A stretch of DNA of 64,000 nucleotides, from assembly GCA_023105745.1 (NCBI GenBank), contig JALGQZ010000002.1:82291785-82355784 (forward strand). The letters run 5' to 3'. Every line of letters starts with the position of its first letter. The first letter of the stretch is position 1. The translations under genes and the position numbers were made by a program. Positions 1 to 12,271 of this stretch are shown here, piece after piece. The notes beneath the pieces were generated by a model. It was given only the letters and a program-made list of their open reading frames with translations, ran no database searches and had not been told where the DNA came from. This DNA comes from Austropuccinia psidii. Lineage: Eukaryota > Basidiomycota > Pucciniomycetes > Pucciniales > Sphaerophragmiaceae.

Positions 1-371
1 GCAGCCTTTCCACCCCAATTTCAGGATAAAAGGAGGGCTTTTCACAGCCAACATCATATCCTCATCCTGCTCTTGAATAACCTACGTAGTAAACTGTAAA
101 AAACAGTTTTACTCTTGGTTAATAATCAGGTATAATTATAAATTTAATTATTGTAGTCTTTTATTATTGTAACCAAACAGATAAAGCTGCACCCAGGGCT
201 TTCAGCAGCGCTGACCACCACTATATCTCTATAGTAAAGCCCTTAAAATCTTAATTTAAATCATCTATTATCAATTTTATTATCTTTTAAAAAAAATTTT
301 ACCGTGTCACAATCATAGTTTTAGTTGTAAATAGCCTTATTACTTCTTCAACATAGATTCAGCCTGACAAG

Positions 372-1095
372 GTTTGATGATGTCATAGGCTTGGCAGAAG
401 CCTAAAACTTGTGGATTTTATTAGTATCAATAATAATATAATATTATTCACCAGTTTTATCACTTATATAACTGTAAAACTTAAGATAAGATTACAGTGA
501 GTGATCATAAGTGACCAATTTTAAGCTTAAACTTTAATCATTAATACACTTTAAGTTATACACAATAAAGCCATTCCAAAAGCTCATTTGGATAGCTTGG
601 CATGTCCCCATTAAACTACCAAGATCATTCCATTACATCATCAAAGCTCTATTTTTGATGATTTTCCTTGTATCTCATCTTTTCTGTTGAAATTCAATAT
701 TTTAAGCTTCAAATCCTGATTTCAGGTGGTTTTACCTTGAATATTATGATAATAAAACCATTTTTCTTCACTTATGAGGTAGTAGAGCATGAATATCCAC
801 TTTATTATAAGTTTGGACCACTTTCACAACAAAGTGGTCAACAGCTCTAGTAATTTTGTTCAATAACCCTTACAAGTTATAACCTTATTAATAGCTTTCC
901 AAATAATGTTCATATCTGTGTCTTTAAAGTAATTAAGTGTTGAACTCATTTCTGGTTCAACTCTCTATCATATATATTTCAAGAGATATTAGCTAAAAAC
1001 TATGAATGTATGAACTGACCAAAAAAGTGCATATATTCAGCTTCATTCCTTAAGTATTAACTTTAGAGAAATGAAATAATTTTTTTTATGTGTAG
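372..1095. repeat. Dispersed LTR-like repeat, copy 1
   Basis: This stretch matches, base for base over long runs, the stretch at 46934-47656 in the same orientation. Shared landmarks include the motif GTTTGATGAT followed by CATAGGCTT or GATAGGCTT at the left end, a central TTGATGATTTT...CTTGTATCTCATC block, and the sequence around CAACAAAGTGGTCAACAGC. Both copies stop at the same ATGTGTAG. The two copies have almost identical length (724 and 723 bp), with scattered substitutions. They are probably parts of the same degenerate LTR family; I cannot assign the full LTR boundaries. Confidence 0.7.
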
Positions 1096-1436
1096 GCTTT
1101 CATGGGGGATCCAATGGTGAAAGTTTATTTACATTTTGTTTCATTGTTTCTGAGATAAACAAGAATTTATGTTTTTTATGGCATTTTCAGCTTATTACTC
1201 ATTAGTCATTGGCTTTACAGATATGCCATAAAAATGATATATGTGTGTTTTATCATTAAAAATGTAATGTTGCAACTTATCTCACATGTTTATTCATTAG
1301 ATTGCAAGTTAATTAAGCATTTATGCTTTTTTTATGGTATTCTTACTTATTTTAAGATAATTATTTGGAGGAGTAATTATGGTAAAATATTTCTTGTGAA
1401 CTTTTAGGATATGTGGTAATATCTCAAAGGCTCACA
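1096..1436 (-). repeat. Start of 3' LTR of the decayed Ty3 relic
   Basis: On the minus strand the sequence starts TGTGAGCCTTTGAGATATTACC directly after a purine-rich tract (ending GGTAGGGAA), which is the PPT/LTR junction layout also seen at 44955-44968. The other LTR boundary is not recognisable. It may run into the repeat at 372-1095. Confidence 0.5.
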
Positions 1437-2660
1437 TTCCCTACCACCAAAGAATATTTTACCAAAATCTCAAATATTTAATTAGGGTATCATCCACTGT
1501 CCTACCTCTTCAATAGACTTTATTAGTCTTGAAGATCAATAATGCTTTATTTATTATCCTTTAGGTTTTCTTTCCAGTATGAACCTTTTGAATAGTTTAT
1601 CAGAATTTTTTATATCTTTCTCAAGTAGCCATTCATCTTCTTGAGTTGGATCTCTATATCTTAACAGGTAAGCCCCCTCTTTTTTTTTTCTTGTCCCTCT
1701 TTCTTCAAGGACTTTCACAATTGTCTTTTCTTCTCCTTCCTCTAAAGGGGGAATTTCCAGTTGGGGTTTATTTCTTAATGGAAATAATTCTTTGTCACTT
1801 GAGCTGTAAGGTTTTATAAGACCTACAGAGAAAACTGGCTATTTGTTCATAAGCTCACCTGTTAGCTCTAATTGAACAGCATTAGGTCCATGTAGTGCTT
1901 TTATCATAAATGGTCCTTAAAAGCAATTTTTCAATTTCTTTCAGCCTTTGATATTATTAAAATTCAGAGTTGATACTAAGACCAATTCTCCTACTTTAAA
2001 CTCATGTGGCTTATGACTTTTATCCCATCTCTCTTTTTCATATCAAAAAGAGTCTTTCATAAATCTGTTTGCATGATTTCTTGCTTTTTCAAGAATCTTT
2101 TTGAAACTTCTTTCTGTTGAATGTATATTTACTAAGTCTTTCTTGAGGGTATCATAAGGGGTTCTTTGATTACATCCTTTTTCTAACATTGCTGGTGTTT
2201 TTCCAGTTGAAGAATGGATTGATGTTTCACATGACAGTTCAAGATCTGGTATTAAGGTACACCAATCATGGGGAAATCCATCAGAGTCTTTGAATACTAT
2301 TCCATAAGCACATAATCTTCTGATCATCTCTTCTAAGGTTTGTATCATTCTTTCTGCTAGACTGTCAGTTTGACAGTGGTAAGCTTTTAAGAGTGATAGC
2401 TTTGTTCCAAACAAGTTATGGAGGTTCGTCCATAATGCTGAAGTAACTTTTAGGTCTCTCTCACTTGTGATATTTTGGAATAAGCCTGTGTGTCTAATAA
2501 CTTTATTCCATATCATTATGCCTGTATCCATAGTGGTGGCATCTTTATGACATGGTAGGAACAGGGGAGGTTTGCTGTATCTGTCAACCAGTACTAGGCA
2601 TGCATTAAAACTCCTGTCTCCTCCTGGAGGTAAGGCTTTTACCCAATACATTTGAAATAT
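1437..2660 (-). pseudogene. Ty3/gypsy chromovirus integrase and chromodomain remnant
   Basis: Read on the minus strand, 2651-2043 encodes the integrase core of a Ty3 element: residues LPPGGDRSFNACLVLVDRYSK, then SERDLKVTSALW and QTDSLAERMIQTLEEM, aligning with the catalytic D, D and E blocks of the complete element at 39858-44945. The second Asp block reads ERDLK rather than DRDPK. Below 2043 the frame breaks, but a chromodomain-like tail (KVLEERG..., LLRYRDPTQEDEWLLEKDI) is still legible down to about 1600. A purine-rich tract lies just above 1437 and is followed by TGTGAGCC, the same LTR start as in the complete element. Gag, protease, RT and RNase H are absent. It is a 5'-truncated, non-functional relic. 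Confidence 0.85.
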
Positions 2661-2666
2661 TTCTGT

Positions 2667-5600
2667 AAGGTTTGACTATGAACCAATAAGTAAAAATTAC
2701 TAATATTTTACTTATTGTACTCTGAATGTCCTTACAAATAAAATTAGTAAGATAAAAATAAATATCATAATAAAGAATTATTCTAATTATGGCATAAAAA
2801 ATAATTATATTATTAAATAAATATAATAATATAATTTATATTATGAAAGGATAATATAATAAATAAATATATTAATATTTGATAATTAATATATTTAAAA
2901 GCACTTTCTCATTGTTACCAAAAAATGATAAAGGCATAAAAAATTGTTCTTTGATAATAAAAAACAATTAATAGCTAAAATATTGCTAATATTAAAGTTA
3001 TATATTAATATAAATACTATTTATATTAATTGACACTGGGGGGATTTCACCTGGACCTGCCTGCAGGTCCCTTACAAGGATTTTGTCTGATGTCTCCAAG
3101 TTAACTCAGCATTAACTCATAACATATCTCTATATTTAACTCACAATTAACTCATCATTAACTTCAGTCATATCTCCATATGTATCTCCAAATTATTTCA
3201 TTCTTCACTTGGTTCATATCTCAGTTTAATTTTTGTGCTTTCTTTACTTGGAGCTGGGATGATTAGGGTTGGCCTTTTTCAAATTATTTAAGTATTACTA
3301 TCAGATATCTTACATTTAACCTAAAACTTAGTACATAAGATCTTTACATTTATTACTACCTTGTTCCAAGGCTTATTTTCATTTTCTCTCACCCTTTATC
3401 TCAATTACACCACAAGATTGCTCAAAATTATTTCAACCCACTACATGAAATTCTTCACATATATTCTAATATAACTTAAAGAAATCATCATATATAGTGA
3501 TTGATCATTATCATCTCAAAATGTTACACAGATAAAATACACATAGGATGATTTAATTTTAATTTGGATTTTGGTTCTATGAGGGTTTTATTTTTCTACT
3601 TAGAGGTTTCATATAAATATTTATTTTGATTGATTACCCAGTGAAAATTGGTTGGGAAATACATAAATCAATTGATTTTCAATACTCTCTTGAGATATAG
3701 CTATTAATGTCTACATGAAAAGTTTTTCTCAAATTGAGACCATATGAAATTATTTCAAATATTACCATTTTTTATTTTCTTGTCTTCAATTTCTTCAAAA
3801 TGAGGTCTTCTCATAACAAAAAAACCTTTACAAAGTATTTTATACAAAATATGTATCAGAAACATATATATATTAACTAGATAATCACCAATTACTTGAT
3901 AATAAAAACCAAGATGAATCCCAAGAAACATTCTTTCAGTACATTGGGATTCTGTGCATTATTTCTTCAGTTGTGCTCAGTAGAGCTCCTGTAACCTTTC
4001 TGTATCTACTTTCATTGTTACTTCCTGTACATGTTTTGTATATATATAGTATACATACTTGAATAATGTATCTAAGCAATAAATTTAATGGGCATAAATA
4101 AGACTCATGAGTTTTTCAGCTTATTATAAGACAATGGAACTTGGAATAAATAGATTCCATCTGAATTTATGTGAGATCTTTACCATTAAAAATGAATCTG
4201 ATAAGAATTCTCTTTGAGTAATTTGTTTTTAAGTCATAGCTCAATCATATATATAAGCTCTTCTATTACTTTAAAAGATCCTTTACCAGCTAGCCTACTA
4301 ATTGAATTAATTGTCAAAAGGAAGTTGTCTTCTTTTTCATGAAGGAATTTTTACAAATAAATTGATTATAAAATAATGAAATGTAAGCTTCTGATTCATA
4401 TGTACAACTAAATTAACCTCAGAAGAATGTGTTTTGAAATGTATCTTTCACAATGGTAAGCCCTAGAGTCTCAATAGAGCTTCAAATTACTTACATGTAA
4501 TGATTTGGCTTTCCTCAAAAGGATAAATTCAAAGAAGCTTACACAAGTCCCATCAATTTTAACAAAATTATTGGCTTAGAAAGAAAATTTGTGGAATAAG
4601 AAATGATTGCATCATGCTAATGGTACAATCTATTCAATTTCTCCATTAGAGTCCAAATTTTGGTTTCTCATAATTATTTTGCATCAAAAATCTATTTCTG
4701 TTCCTTTCTCAGATTTAATAATTTTCAACAAAAGTCTTCTTCATGTACTCATAATTATTGAACACTTATCTTGAAACTTTTTCTAAAATGATGATCATAT
4801 TGTAAACCATTTAGAATATTAATAGGAATACACCTTACTTAAACATTTTGAAATTATTTTCATTTCAACTTACTTTACAAAAATCAGGAACTACATAGAT
4901 ACTAGTATTATTACTTAATTAAATGGCTTTATATATACAAAGAAACTAAATTGAAGAAGAGAAATAAAAAGACAAAGAAAAACATTATATCTATCACACA
5001 CCCAGTCTTTTTTTCCATTAAGATCCTCTCATTTAGTTGTTGACAGACCTCCCAAAATAATATTTGGTGAGTAATGTCAAATTAGGAAGATAACTCAACT
5101 TTAATGAAGAATATGGAATCAATTATAAGGTTTCAAAAGATCATCTTAATGATATTTCATTTATAATTCTGATGAAAAGGTTTGAATCTGGGTTTATCAT
5201 TATACTTCATACAAATAATATGGGTTAATTTTATCTTGAGGATGGCCCCATGTGAAGTGGTAAAATATCTTCATATATATGCATTCAATTGATTATCAAA
5301 CTGTTGGCACATGTTCCAGATCCATGTACCTCAATTTCTGAGTAATTTCTTGCTATAAATATTCAAGAGTATACAAACAATTATGAACTTGTAATCTGAG
5401 TAGTTCAGTGATGGACACAATTGATAGGAGAATGGAACACTCAATATTTAGAAAAAAATTAATATTTTCTTCTAATTTATCAGCTTAAAAAAGAGAAATT
5501 TTCAAAAAGAAGTTTGAGTAAAACTGGCTTCAATGGTCATTTTCGCTGAAGAAATAATGGCTCAGAAGTAGGCACTTGAGGGGGTATGAAGATTCCTTAA

Positions 5601-6400
5601 AGACTTAATGATGAATAATAATTTATATGAGATCTTATACTCATTTTTGGAGATTTCATTAATTTTTGCAGTGACAAGTAAAGATATGTGACCCCATATT
5701 TCTTAAACATTTGTAGTCAACAAAAATCTCTGGAAATAAAATAAATATTATAGAAAGTCATCAAATATTTATTCAGAAAGTAATTCAGAATAGAAATGGA
5801 TCTCACTCACTTTATCATATGATTTATTTTGGAAAATAAATGGCCATTACAGAAAATTCCAAGGAAGCTTCCTTAAGTATTTTTATCAGAAATAATTTCC
5901 CACTTCTTTTTAAGATTTATTGTTATGAATATTTATTCACTAAAAAGGCAAGTTTTACTATCATGAAATGCCTCAGTAGACTCACTGAAAAAAGTGATCA
6001 TTCATGCCTTTCCTGGGAAGACTATCAATAAATGAAATTTTATTTGGTTCAAAGACATTTGAAGACCCTACACCAAGCTGAACATCAGAGATCACTCACA
6101 ATATGAGTACTAATAGAGCAGTTTTTAAAGCTTAAAAATGGATTTCTACTCATTCTTTTACATAAAACAGACAAATGGTCTTTTCAATAAAAATTGTTAC
6201 AATTTTACAAAATTGAGAACAAATATGATCAAGGCATAAATCTCAGTTACATACAAGAAGGTTGAAGCAGAATATATTCTTTTAATTCCCCTATTCTCAA
6301 ATTAATATTATCCAAGATTACATCTCAATATCTTCCCTAATAAAATCATAATTAATCTAGGGGGTCTTGTGAAAATGGATAAGTCTCAAAGAAAGGTTTT
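2667..6400. other. AT-rich relic DNA, no recognisable gene
   Basis: I find no coding region longer than about 60 codons with family features. At 3030-3250, read on the minus strand, there is a block with TGAGTTAA repeats followed by GTAAGGGACCTGCAGGCAGG. A related block occurs on the plus strand at 36231-36315 (GTGAGTTAAA..., GTAAAGGACCTG). These are probably pieces of one LTR family in opposite orientations. The remainder is strongly AT-biased and looks like old, decayed transposon DNA. Confidence 0.5.
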
Positions 6401-6405
6401 GAGAG

Positions 6406-6606
6406 GTGTGGATATTGATTCACCTTTCAGACAAACTATTATCATGTGGGAAACTATGCAGTTTATTATCAAATGATATATCAACATCCAAAGTGAAATT
6501 TATGGCTACATACATCAAGTATAGCATAGTAAAGGCAAAAACAAGAGTTTTCATATTTGAAAAGCTGTGTGTAGATATGCTGCAAATAAAAACCTGTTGG
6601 GCTTAA
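6406..6606 (+). pseudogene. Possible Ty1/Copia RNase H remnant
   Basis: A 66-codon open stretch contains SNDISTSKVKFMA, which resembles the block around the catalytic Glu of Copia RNase H (S.S..EAEYMA), followed by a hydrophobic helix-like segment ending FEKLCV. Upstream, 5500-6400 shows only short coding-like scraps. If this is right, it is the last recognisable piece of an old Copia element read on the plus strand. The match is short and the acidic residues are replaced, so the call is tentative. Confidence 0.3.
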
Positions 6607-6609
6607 TCA

Positions 6610-8520
6610 TATTTATCTCATTGTTATGTAATTATTTGCAGATTTTGACATAAGAATATATATTCATGTTGAATTGCTAATGTCAGACTCATTTCTTTTC
6701 ATTTTAGAATTAATGTACCTGGGCTTCAAGCTAGGTGGTGTGAGCACCCTAGCACTAAAGGTGAAAAATCATAATTTTTATGCAACTATATTGATCAATA
6801 TTTAATTGAAGTCAAAATAAAAAACAAAAAAGCGCAATTTCTCACTATTAAGCTGAAATATCAGCTTTGGTATATGTATCTTGTTTCAAGAGAGTTAGAT
6901 TACATTAATTAAAAAGTATGATTCATTTCAGAGAATATAGTATAATCCCTCAGTAAAAAGTGCTTAATTATCTCCTAACTTAAAATATCTTGTTATTTAA
7001 GCACAGTATGAGAAAAATTAAAAATGGATAAATTAAAGTTCTGGTTGGTTACCTAACATTTCATCATAATTATTGATCTTTTCACACAAAATATAGTAAA
7101 TAATATTCTGATTTTATTTATTTGAAACCCAAAACTAGAAATTATATTTTGAAGGAGATTATGTATATGGAGAAATATTTAAACAACATAATACCTCTTT
7201 CCCTCTTGATTAACAAATCATTACATTGCATTCAAATTTTTCCAAGGTGCAAATATTTGAAAGGTATTTTTTGTTGTAAATTAACACCAAGTCAGTAATT
7301 AAATACTGCTTGAAAAATGATGATTGATTCTGTAATTTAAAGAAAGCTCTCATTGATAAAGATAGCTAGATAGAGTAACTGAATTATGTCTTTCTTTAGT
7401 CATTGTATCATTTTTGAAAGCTGAGAATTTTCATCATTAACATAAGTATTGAAGAAAAAAAAAGTCAATAGTGCTTAATAACACAAGTTAGTCATCAAGT
7501 GCCAAATATACCATTTTGCATAAAAGGTATGATGAAATGTGTTGATTAGATTTTGTCGGAAATAACTCATGCTGATAAGAATTAGGAAAGAGTACTTAGA
7601 AAACCTCAGCATTGTCTGATCACTGATTACAAGTAGATTTCTTTGCATAATCAAAAGTGGGCCTCCACTTAGTGTGAAGGCGAAGTGGCACAAGCCATAT
7701 GTGCTCCCAATCACAAACTAGATCTCAAGCCACAGTGCTTTAAGCAAGCTTTATGATAAAATAAGTAACTCTACTAACATATTAAGCTTTTTTAAAAGAC
7801 AAAGCACCATACGCATAATTTATAATTTTGACATGCTTTTGTTTTACATTGGCTGTGCTAGTTGAATCAGTCAAAAGTTAACAAGCAAAATGAAAAAAAC
7901 AGCATTAGTAATAAACTGAGACTTGTTTAAGAGCTGGTTGATTACAATCTCAAGTTAAACAGGTGAATTTAACAAATTTCCTCACAAATCTCTTATAGTC
8001 AAGTTTTACGACTGCACTCCTCCGACTCCTGCCGCACGCTTCCTCTTATCATTAAGCTCTTTTTCAAGCCTAAAGAAAGTCATTTGATATTGTCAATTTT
8101 GTACAAAATCGGACTGAGGACATGTTTATATATCTCAGATGTTGGCTTCATCTAAATAACATAATTCAATGTTTTTGAAGCTCAATTGTTAATATTTATG
8201 AACTTAAAGAAGATGGATATATTAACATGCAAGTTATGTTTGTAACAAACAAGAGTGAGAGTACCTTAAAGGTGGAATACGGAGATAAAATAGTTATCTA
8301 AGCAAATCTAGTATCGTAGTATAGCAATGATCTATTTAGAGCATTGCTGGCTAAGTATTTCTTCACTTGTTAGTGAGTAAAATAAGCCTCGTACCTATTT
8401 GTGGTTACAGCTTAATTAATAAGAATTAATGAAAGGAATATGAAGGTGCGATGATTCTAACAACGATAAGTGATAAATAGAGAAAAAACAATAAAGAAAT
8501 TGGAGTAATAATGTTTGAAA
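6610..8520. other. AT-rich intergenic or relic DNA
   Basis: No coding region is supported. A 79-codon open frame on the minus strand at 7475-7714 has no recognisable motif. Base composition becomes less AT-rich from about 8500, where the VPS13 fragment region begins. Confidence 0.5.
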
Positions 8521-8769
8521 GAAAGAAGTGAAGACAGGTCTGATGCCCTATTCCGTAGGGTGGGTGTTGGCCCCCTTTTTAAGGGCATTACTCCTGCTAT
8601 TTGTGCACCGCGGTTTTTATTCAAGGGCATGTTCCGGACAGTGTCCGTGGCTTACTGGTCTGAGTAAGCGTGACTCAATTAGTACTCAGTTTTACTCAAT
8701 TAATTGTGCTTTTGCACTGGGTTTGAGAATAGGCTTACCTAACCCTCTTTGGGTCAATATTTCTACACA

Positions 8770-11413
8770 ATATACAGTCGAAAAAAGCCAAAAAATTGAA
8801 CGGACAGCAATGCCCGAAATGCGGCTAGCCAACGTTCCAACAAACGCACTCGTACCTGTTGCTAAACCATTAACGTTGTTCCTATTAAGAAATTGGCGAC
8901 GTTGTCTTTCGTGGGCCCAGTTAGAATCAAGCACCGCAGCAGAAAGCCCTGCATGTATAATAAGCAAAATAAACAATCCTTATCAAAGACCAACAGTATT
9001 TCAAACATTCGGCCAAAACTAAGAACACACCTTTACTAATGGAGCCGTTAATTTTTGAAATGCTGTCTGTGGCCCCAAAGGCACTTTTTTTGATGAGACT
9101 AGCGGCGCCCTAAATTAACAAAAGCATGAATTGCTTGGACCTATACAGCACGAACAGTTTGATGAACCAAAACTCACATGCACAATTCCAAAACCCAATT
9201 CACTAGTGCCATGGAGGACGACTCCATTGAGAGGTTCATATAACAAATCCTGAACCCCTGAGCTAACACTATTGAAAAGACCTGCCGGGTTACCAAGGAA
9301 ATCAGCAGATGCGAAAACGCAGTATAATTGAGACAACCTTTCGTTTTGATAATGTTGGACCAGCCTGGTCATGAGTTGGCCTTGAGACATTCGGGCATTT
9401 TCCACCTTCAATTGGTTCAGAGTTGAAGGAGCGCCACTAATAGTTCCAATGGCCATTGTGACTGCATTGAGAAGAAAGTATAAAGGATTACGAGAATCAA
9501 AAGTGCTGCAAAAAAAGACAACCGTTTTGGCAATAAAGGTATTTAAGACTAGATAGAAAAAGATTTACCGTTCAGAAAAGTCGACACTTTCTTGACGTTA
9601 AAATGAAATTACGATAACAAATGGCTTGCGTACTTGATGTAAACCACACCATGTTCTGTCAAAAGAACGAATCAATTCGCAAAACGGGACTCGACTGAAC
9701 TTCAAAAATCAAGTGGCTTACTATCATCCTTCACAACATGACTGTTTATTTGCAAAGTCGGACGCGTCTCTGTGTCTTGAGGAATTGAAATGCCTATTCC
9801 TTCCAGATTGATAGAAGCAGCAAGTGATGTGATCGGGGTAATTGTGGTAGCTTCAAATCCACTATCCATAATGCTGCTGACAGTATCGGAGCTTTGAAGC
9901 TGGGTGTTGGGCTCATTCTTTTTTGCAACTTTCCAAACGCTTGTGGCCTCGTTATAATCAGATATTACTAATAATTGAGCTTCGCCTGCGACTACAACAT
10001 CAAATGCTAATTTGTGGCCCTTTTTCTTAGAGGTTCAAACGACAAAAAGAAATGGATTTTAGCGTGCCGGGAAATCTTTTACTAAAGAAGTAATACTTAC
10101 TTGTGTACGCACAGCCTCCAACTGCCCAACTTCCAGCATATGCACATCACGTAAAAGTACAGGTGGAAGCGGCTTGGAAGAGGATTGCCCTTGGTCCCGT
10201 CTCTGCAGTGAAATCACTCGAATCAAGCTTTCAAGTCCTGCGGCAGGCTCATCCCATGCATAAGACATCTCACTGTCAGGCTGAGACTTGTAAAGACGTA
10301 TAATTCCATAATTGTTTTTTTGACTGCGATTAATTACCTGTGCAGGAATATTTGCCATAAACACTGATCACTCAATTTAACATGAAATTCAATATTTTCA
10401 ACTTACAGTGTGACCAAAATGCAAGACACAACTGCTTTTATTGCGAATTAAAAACGGCCATTTATCTGCGTTTACGTTGAGTTTAATAAAAATCGAAGGT
10501 CCCTGAAGCAAAATTTCAACGTGGACTAGCGTCTCTGAGTTGAGCAGATCTTCCACTCGAACATAGACTTTGCCAACATCTTGAATTTGGAAAGGTTTCG
10601 ACCTATCAAGTTACTGTCATGTTAACAATTCTTACTGATCAAACGCTGTGTGTTTATTACTGACCACCGTTTTCCCATAGGTGACTCGAATGCAATGACC
10701 AACTTCGGATTGGCACCATTGTTAAAAAGGCTCAACGAGACATGTTTACCTGGCTTGATAATGAACATAATATCGGAAATGTCTTCTCTGAGGCAAATCG
10801 GCAATTTGGCATTGTTTTTGATGATAAATCGAGGATAAATGATGACGACTTTTGTGAGATTATACTAAAGGCAGGAAATGGTCACAACCCTTAGTACAAC
10901 AAAATGTTGCTAAAAGTAATGCGCTAAGCGTCGCTTACCTTTCCAAGTCCCTCCGAGAAATTCAAGCCAATACAGTACTCTGTCGTTTTAGTCAAAGTTT
11001 GCATTGTAACTTGCTGATTTGCTCCCACAAGGTCGAAGTTAATAGCCTGGTGGATTGAAAGTAGGTCATTAAATATTTTTGGTTTATCAAAATAGGCCGC
11101 CAACCTTTGACCAGTTGGAAGGACTTGAGAAACCATGTTGTATCCAGCAATGGTTGTAGTTGCATCGAGCACCATCCTATTGATGTCAAAGTCCATGTTG
11201 AGAGATGTGAGTTCATGTTTGAATTGATCTAGTTGATGATTTGTCAGCAGCAATGAGCGAGTCACATTATCTGCAAATTTCATCCCAGCTAGGTGAAGAC
11301 TTGTCAAGTGAGCTTGAATTTTAGCATCCAGTCTAATTTCCAATGGTTTGATGACATCGTGTATTCTCAATAACTGAAGGGTGGTAAGACTAGCAGCCCG
11401 GCCGACTTTTTAA
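8770..11413 (-). pseudogene. C-terminal fragment of VPS13 lipid-transfer protein, introns retained
   Basis: VPS13 is the large bridge-like lipid-transfer protein of membrane contact sites. On the minus strand I can follow exons at about 11413-10939, 10865-10661, 10602-10407, 10370-10101, 10029-9722, then 9650-9590, 9480-9160, 9112-9035 and 8970-8770. They are joined by GT-AG introns with consistent phase. Recognisable parts, in order: the SHR-BD/adaptor region (VVIIYPRFIIKNN; KVYVRVEDL; WPFLIRNKS; MSYAWDEPAAG; LAFDVVVAGEAQLLVISDY; LEGIGIS), then the VPS13 C-terminal domain (YIKYASHLL; ADFLGNPAGLFNSVSSGVQD; YEPLNGVVLHGTSELG; SLIKKSAFGATDSISKINGS). About 60 codons usual between GIGIS and the PTLQINS segment are missing, and a TAA follows YIKYASHLLS. 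The 5' two thirds of the gene are absent: above 11413 the sequence is unrelated AT-rich DNA. It is a genomic fragment, not a retrocopy, and not functional as VPS13. Confidence 0.82.
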
Positions 11414-11419
11414 TGAGCA

Positions 11420-12270
11420 ATCCATTCATAAGGAGCAGAATTAAGGGCAGTGACTGTGAGAATCTATGAAAACATTGAATCAATGATGGCTCAAAAAAAA
11501 CAAATGGTAGTGAGTGAAAGATTTGAGACAAACCAATTTGAAGTGATTGAGTTAGTTTGGAATTGGGTGAAAATAAGGAAATAGATTTGTGAGATGTGGA
11601 GAGTAGAAATGTAACAAGTGGTTTGAACATTTTGAGAGTAAGATTTTAACATAGTAGTGCTGAAAAAGTTGGGAGAGGTGGTGAATTTTCAATTAATTGA
11701 TTGAGAATTTTCAAAAATGAATTGATTTGGTTTTAAAATTTCAAAAAGCGTTTTTTAAATTCATAGGCGGAATGAGGTGATATTGAAGATTTCAAATTGG
11801 AGGTGGAAAAAAAGGATTTACAATAAAGATAAGGTTGGAGATTTTTTATTAAGAGGAATTGTGATTAGAAAAAGTGAACTAAAATTATGAAAATGCAAAT
11901 ATTGTAGATCCAATTGACAATTGGATTCACATTTTCTAATTTTAGTCGAAATTTTTTGGTTTTGAAATTAAAACAATATAGATGATAATTGTAAAATGAA
12001 AATTTCAATTTAAGAAATCTTGATTTATAATGTTTTTATTATTTTTATTTTTGTTATTATTTTTGAAGCTTTTTGTGTTTTAATTTGAAGTTGAATGAAG
12101 AGATTTAGATGACGAAAATTGTTTTTTTTCCATTATATTAAAAATTAATTTGAATTTTTTTGAGAATTTTGGAAGAACTGATATTGAAAATTAGATTAAT
12201 GTAAGAAGCAAAAACAGATTTTGACTATTTAGAAGTTGAAGCAAGCCTGTTGAGGATAGAAGTATGATCA
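11420..12270. other. AT-rich spacer between VPS13 fragment and TET1
   Basis: No coding region is supported. On the plus strand it is strongly purine-biased, with many GAAAATT, TTTGAAAT and TTGAATT words. An 87-codon open frame on the minus strand at 11367-11630 has no recognisable feature and overlaps the VPS13 exon end. Confidence 0.4.
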
Positions 12271-12271
12271 T

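Noticed and set aside
8528..9022. A 164-codon plus-strand open frame.
   Set aside because: It is antisense to VPS13 C-terminal exons whose splice junctions and motifs are clear on the minus strand.
11367..11630. An 87-codon minus-strand frame that could be the N-terminus of the VPS13 fragment.
   Set aside because: It is in a different frame from the VPS13 exon it overlaps and resembles no part of VPS13.
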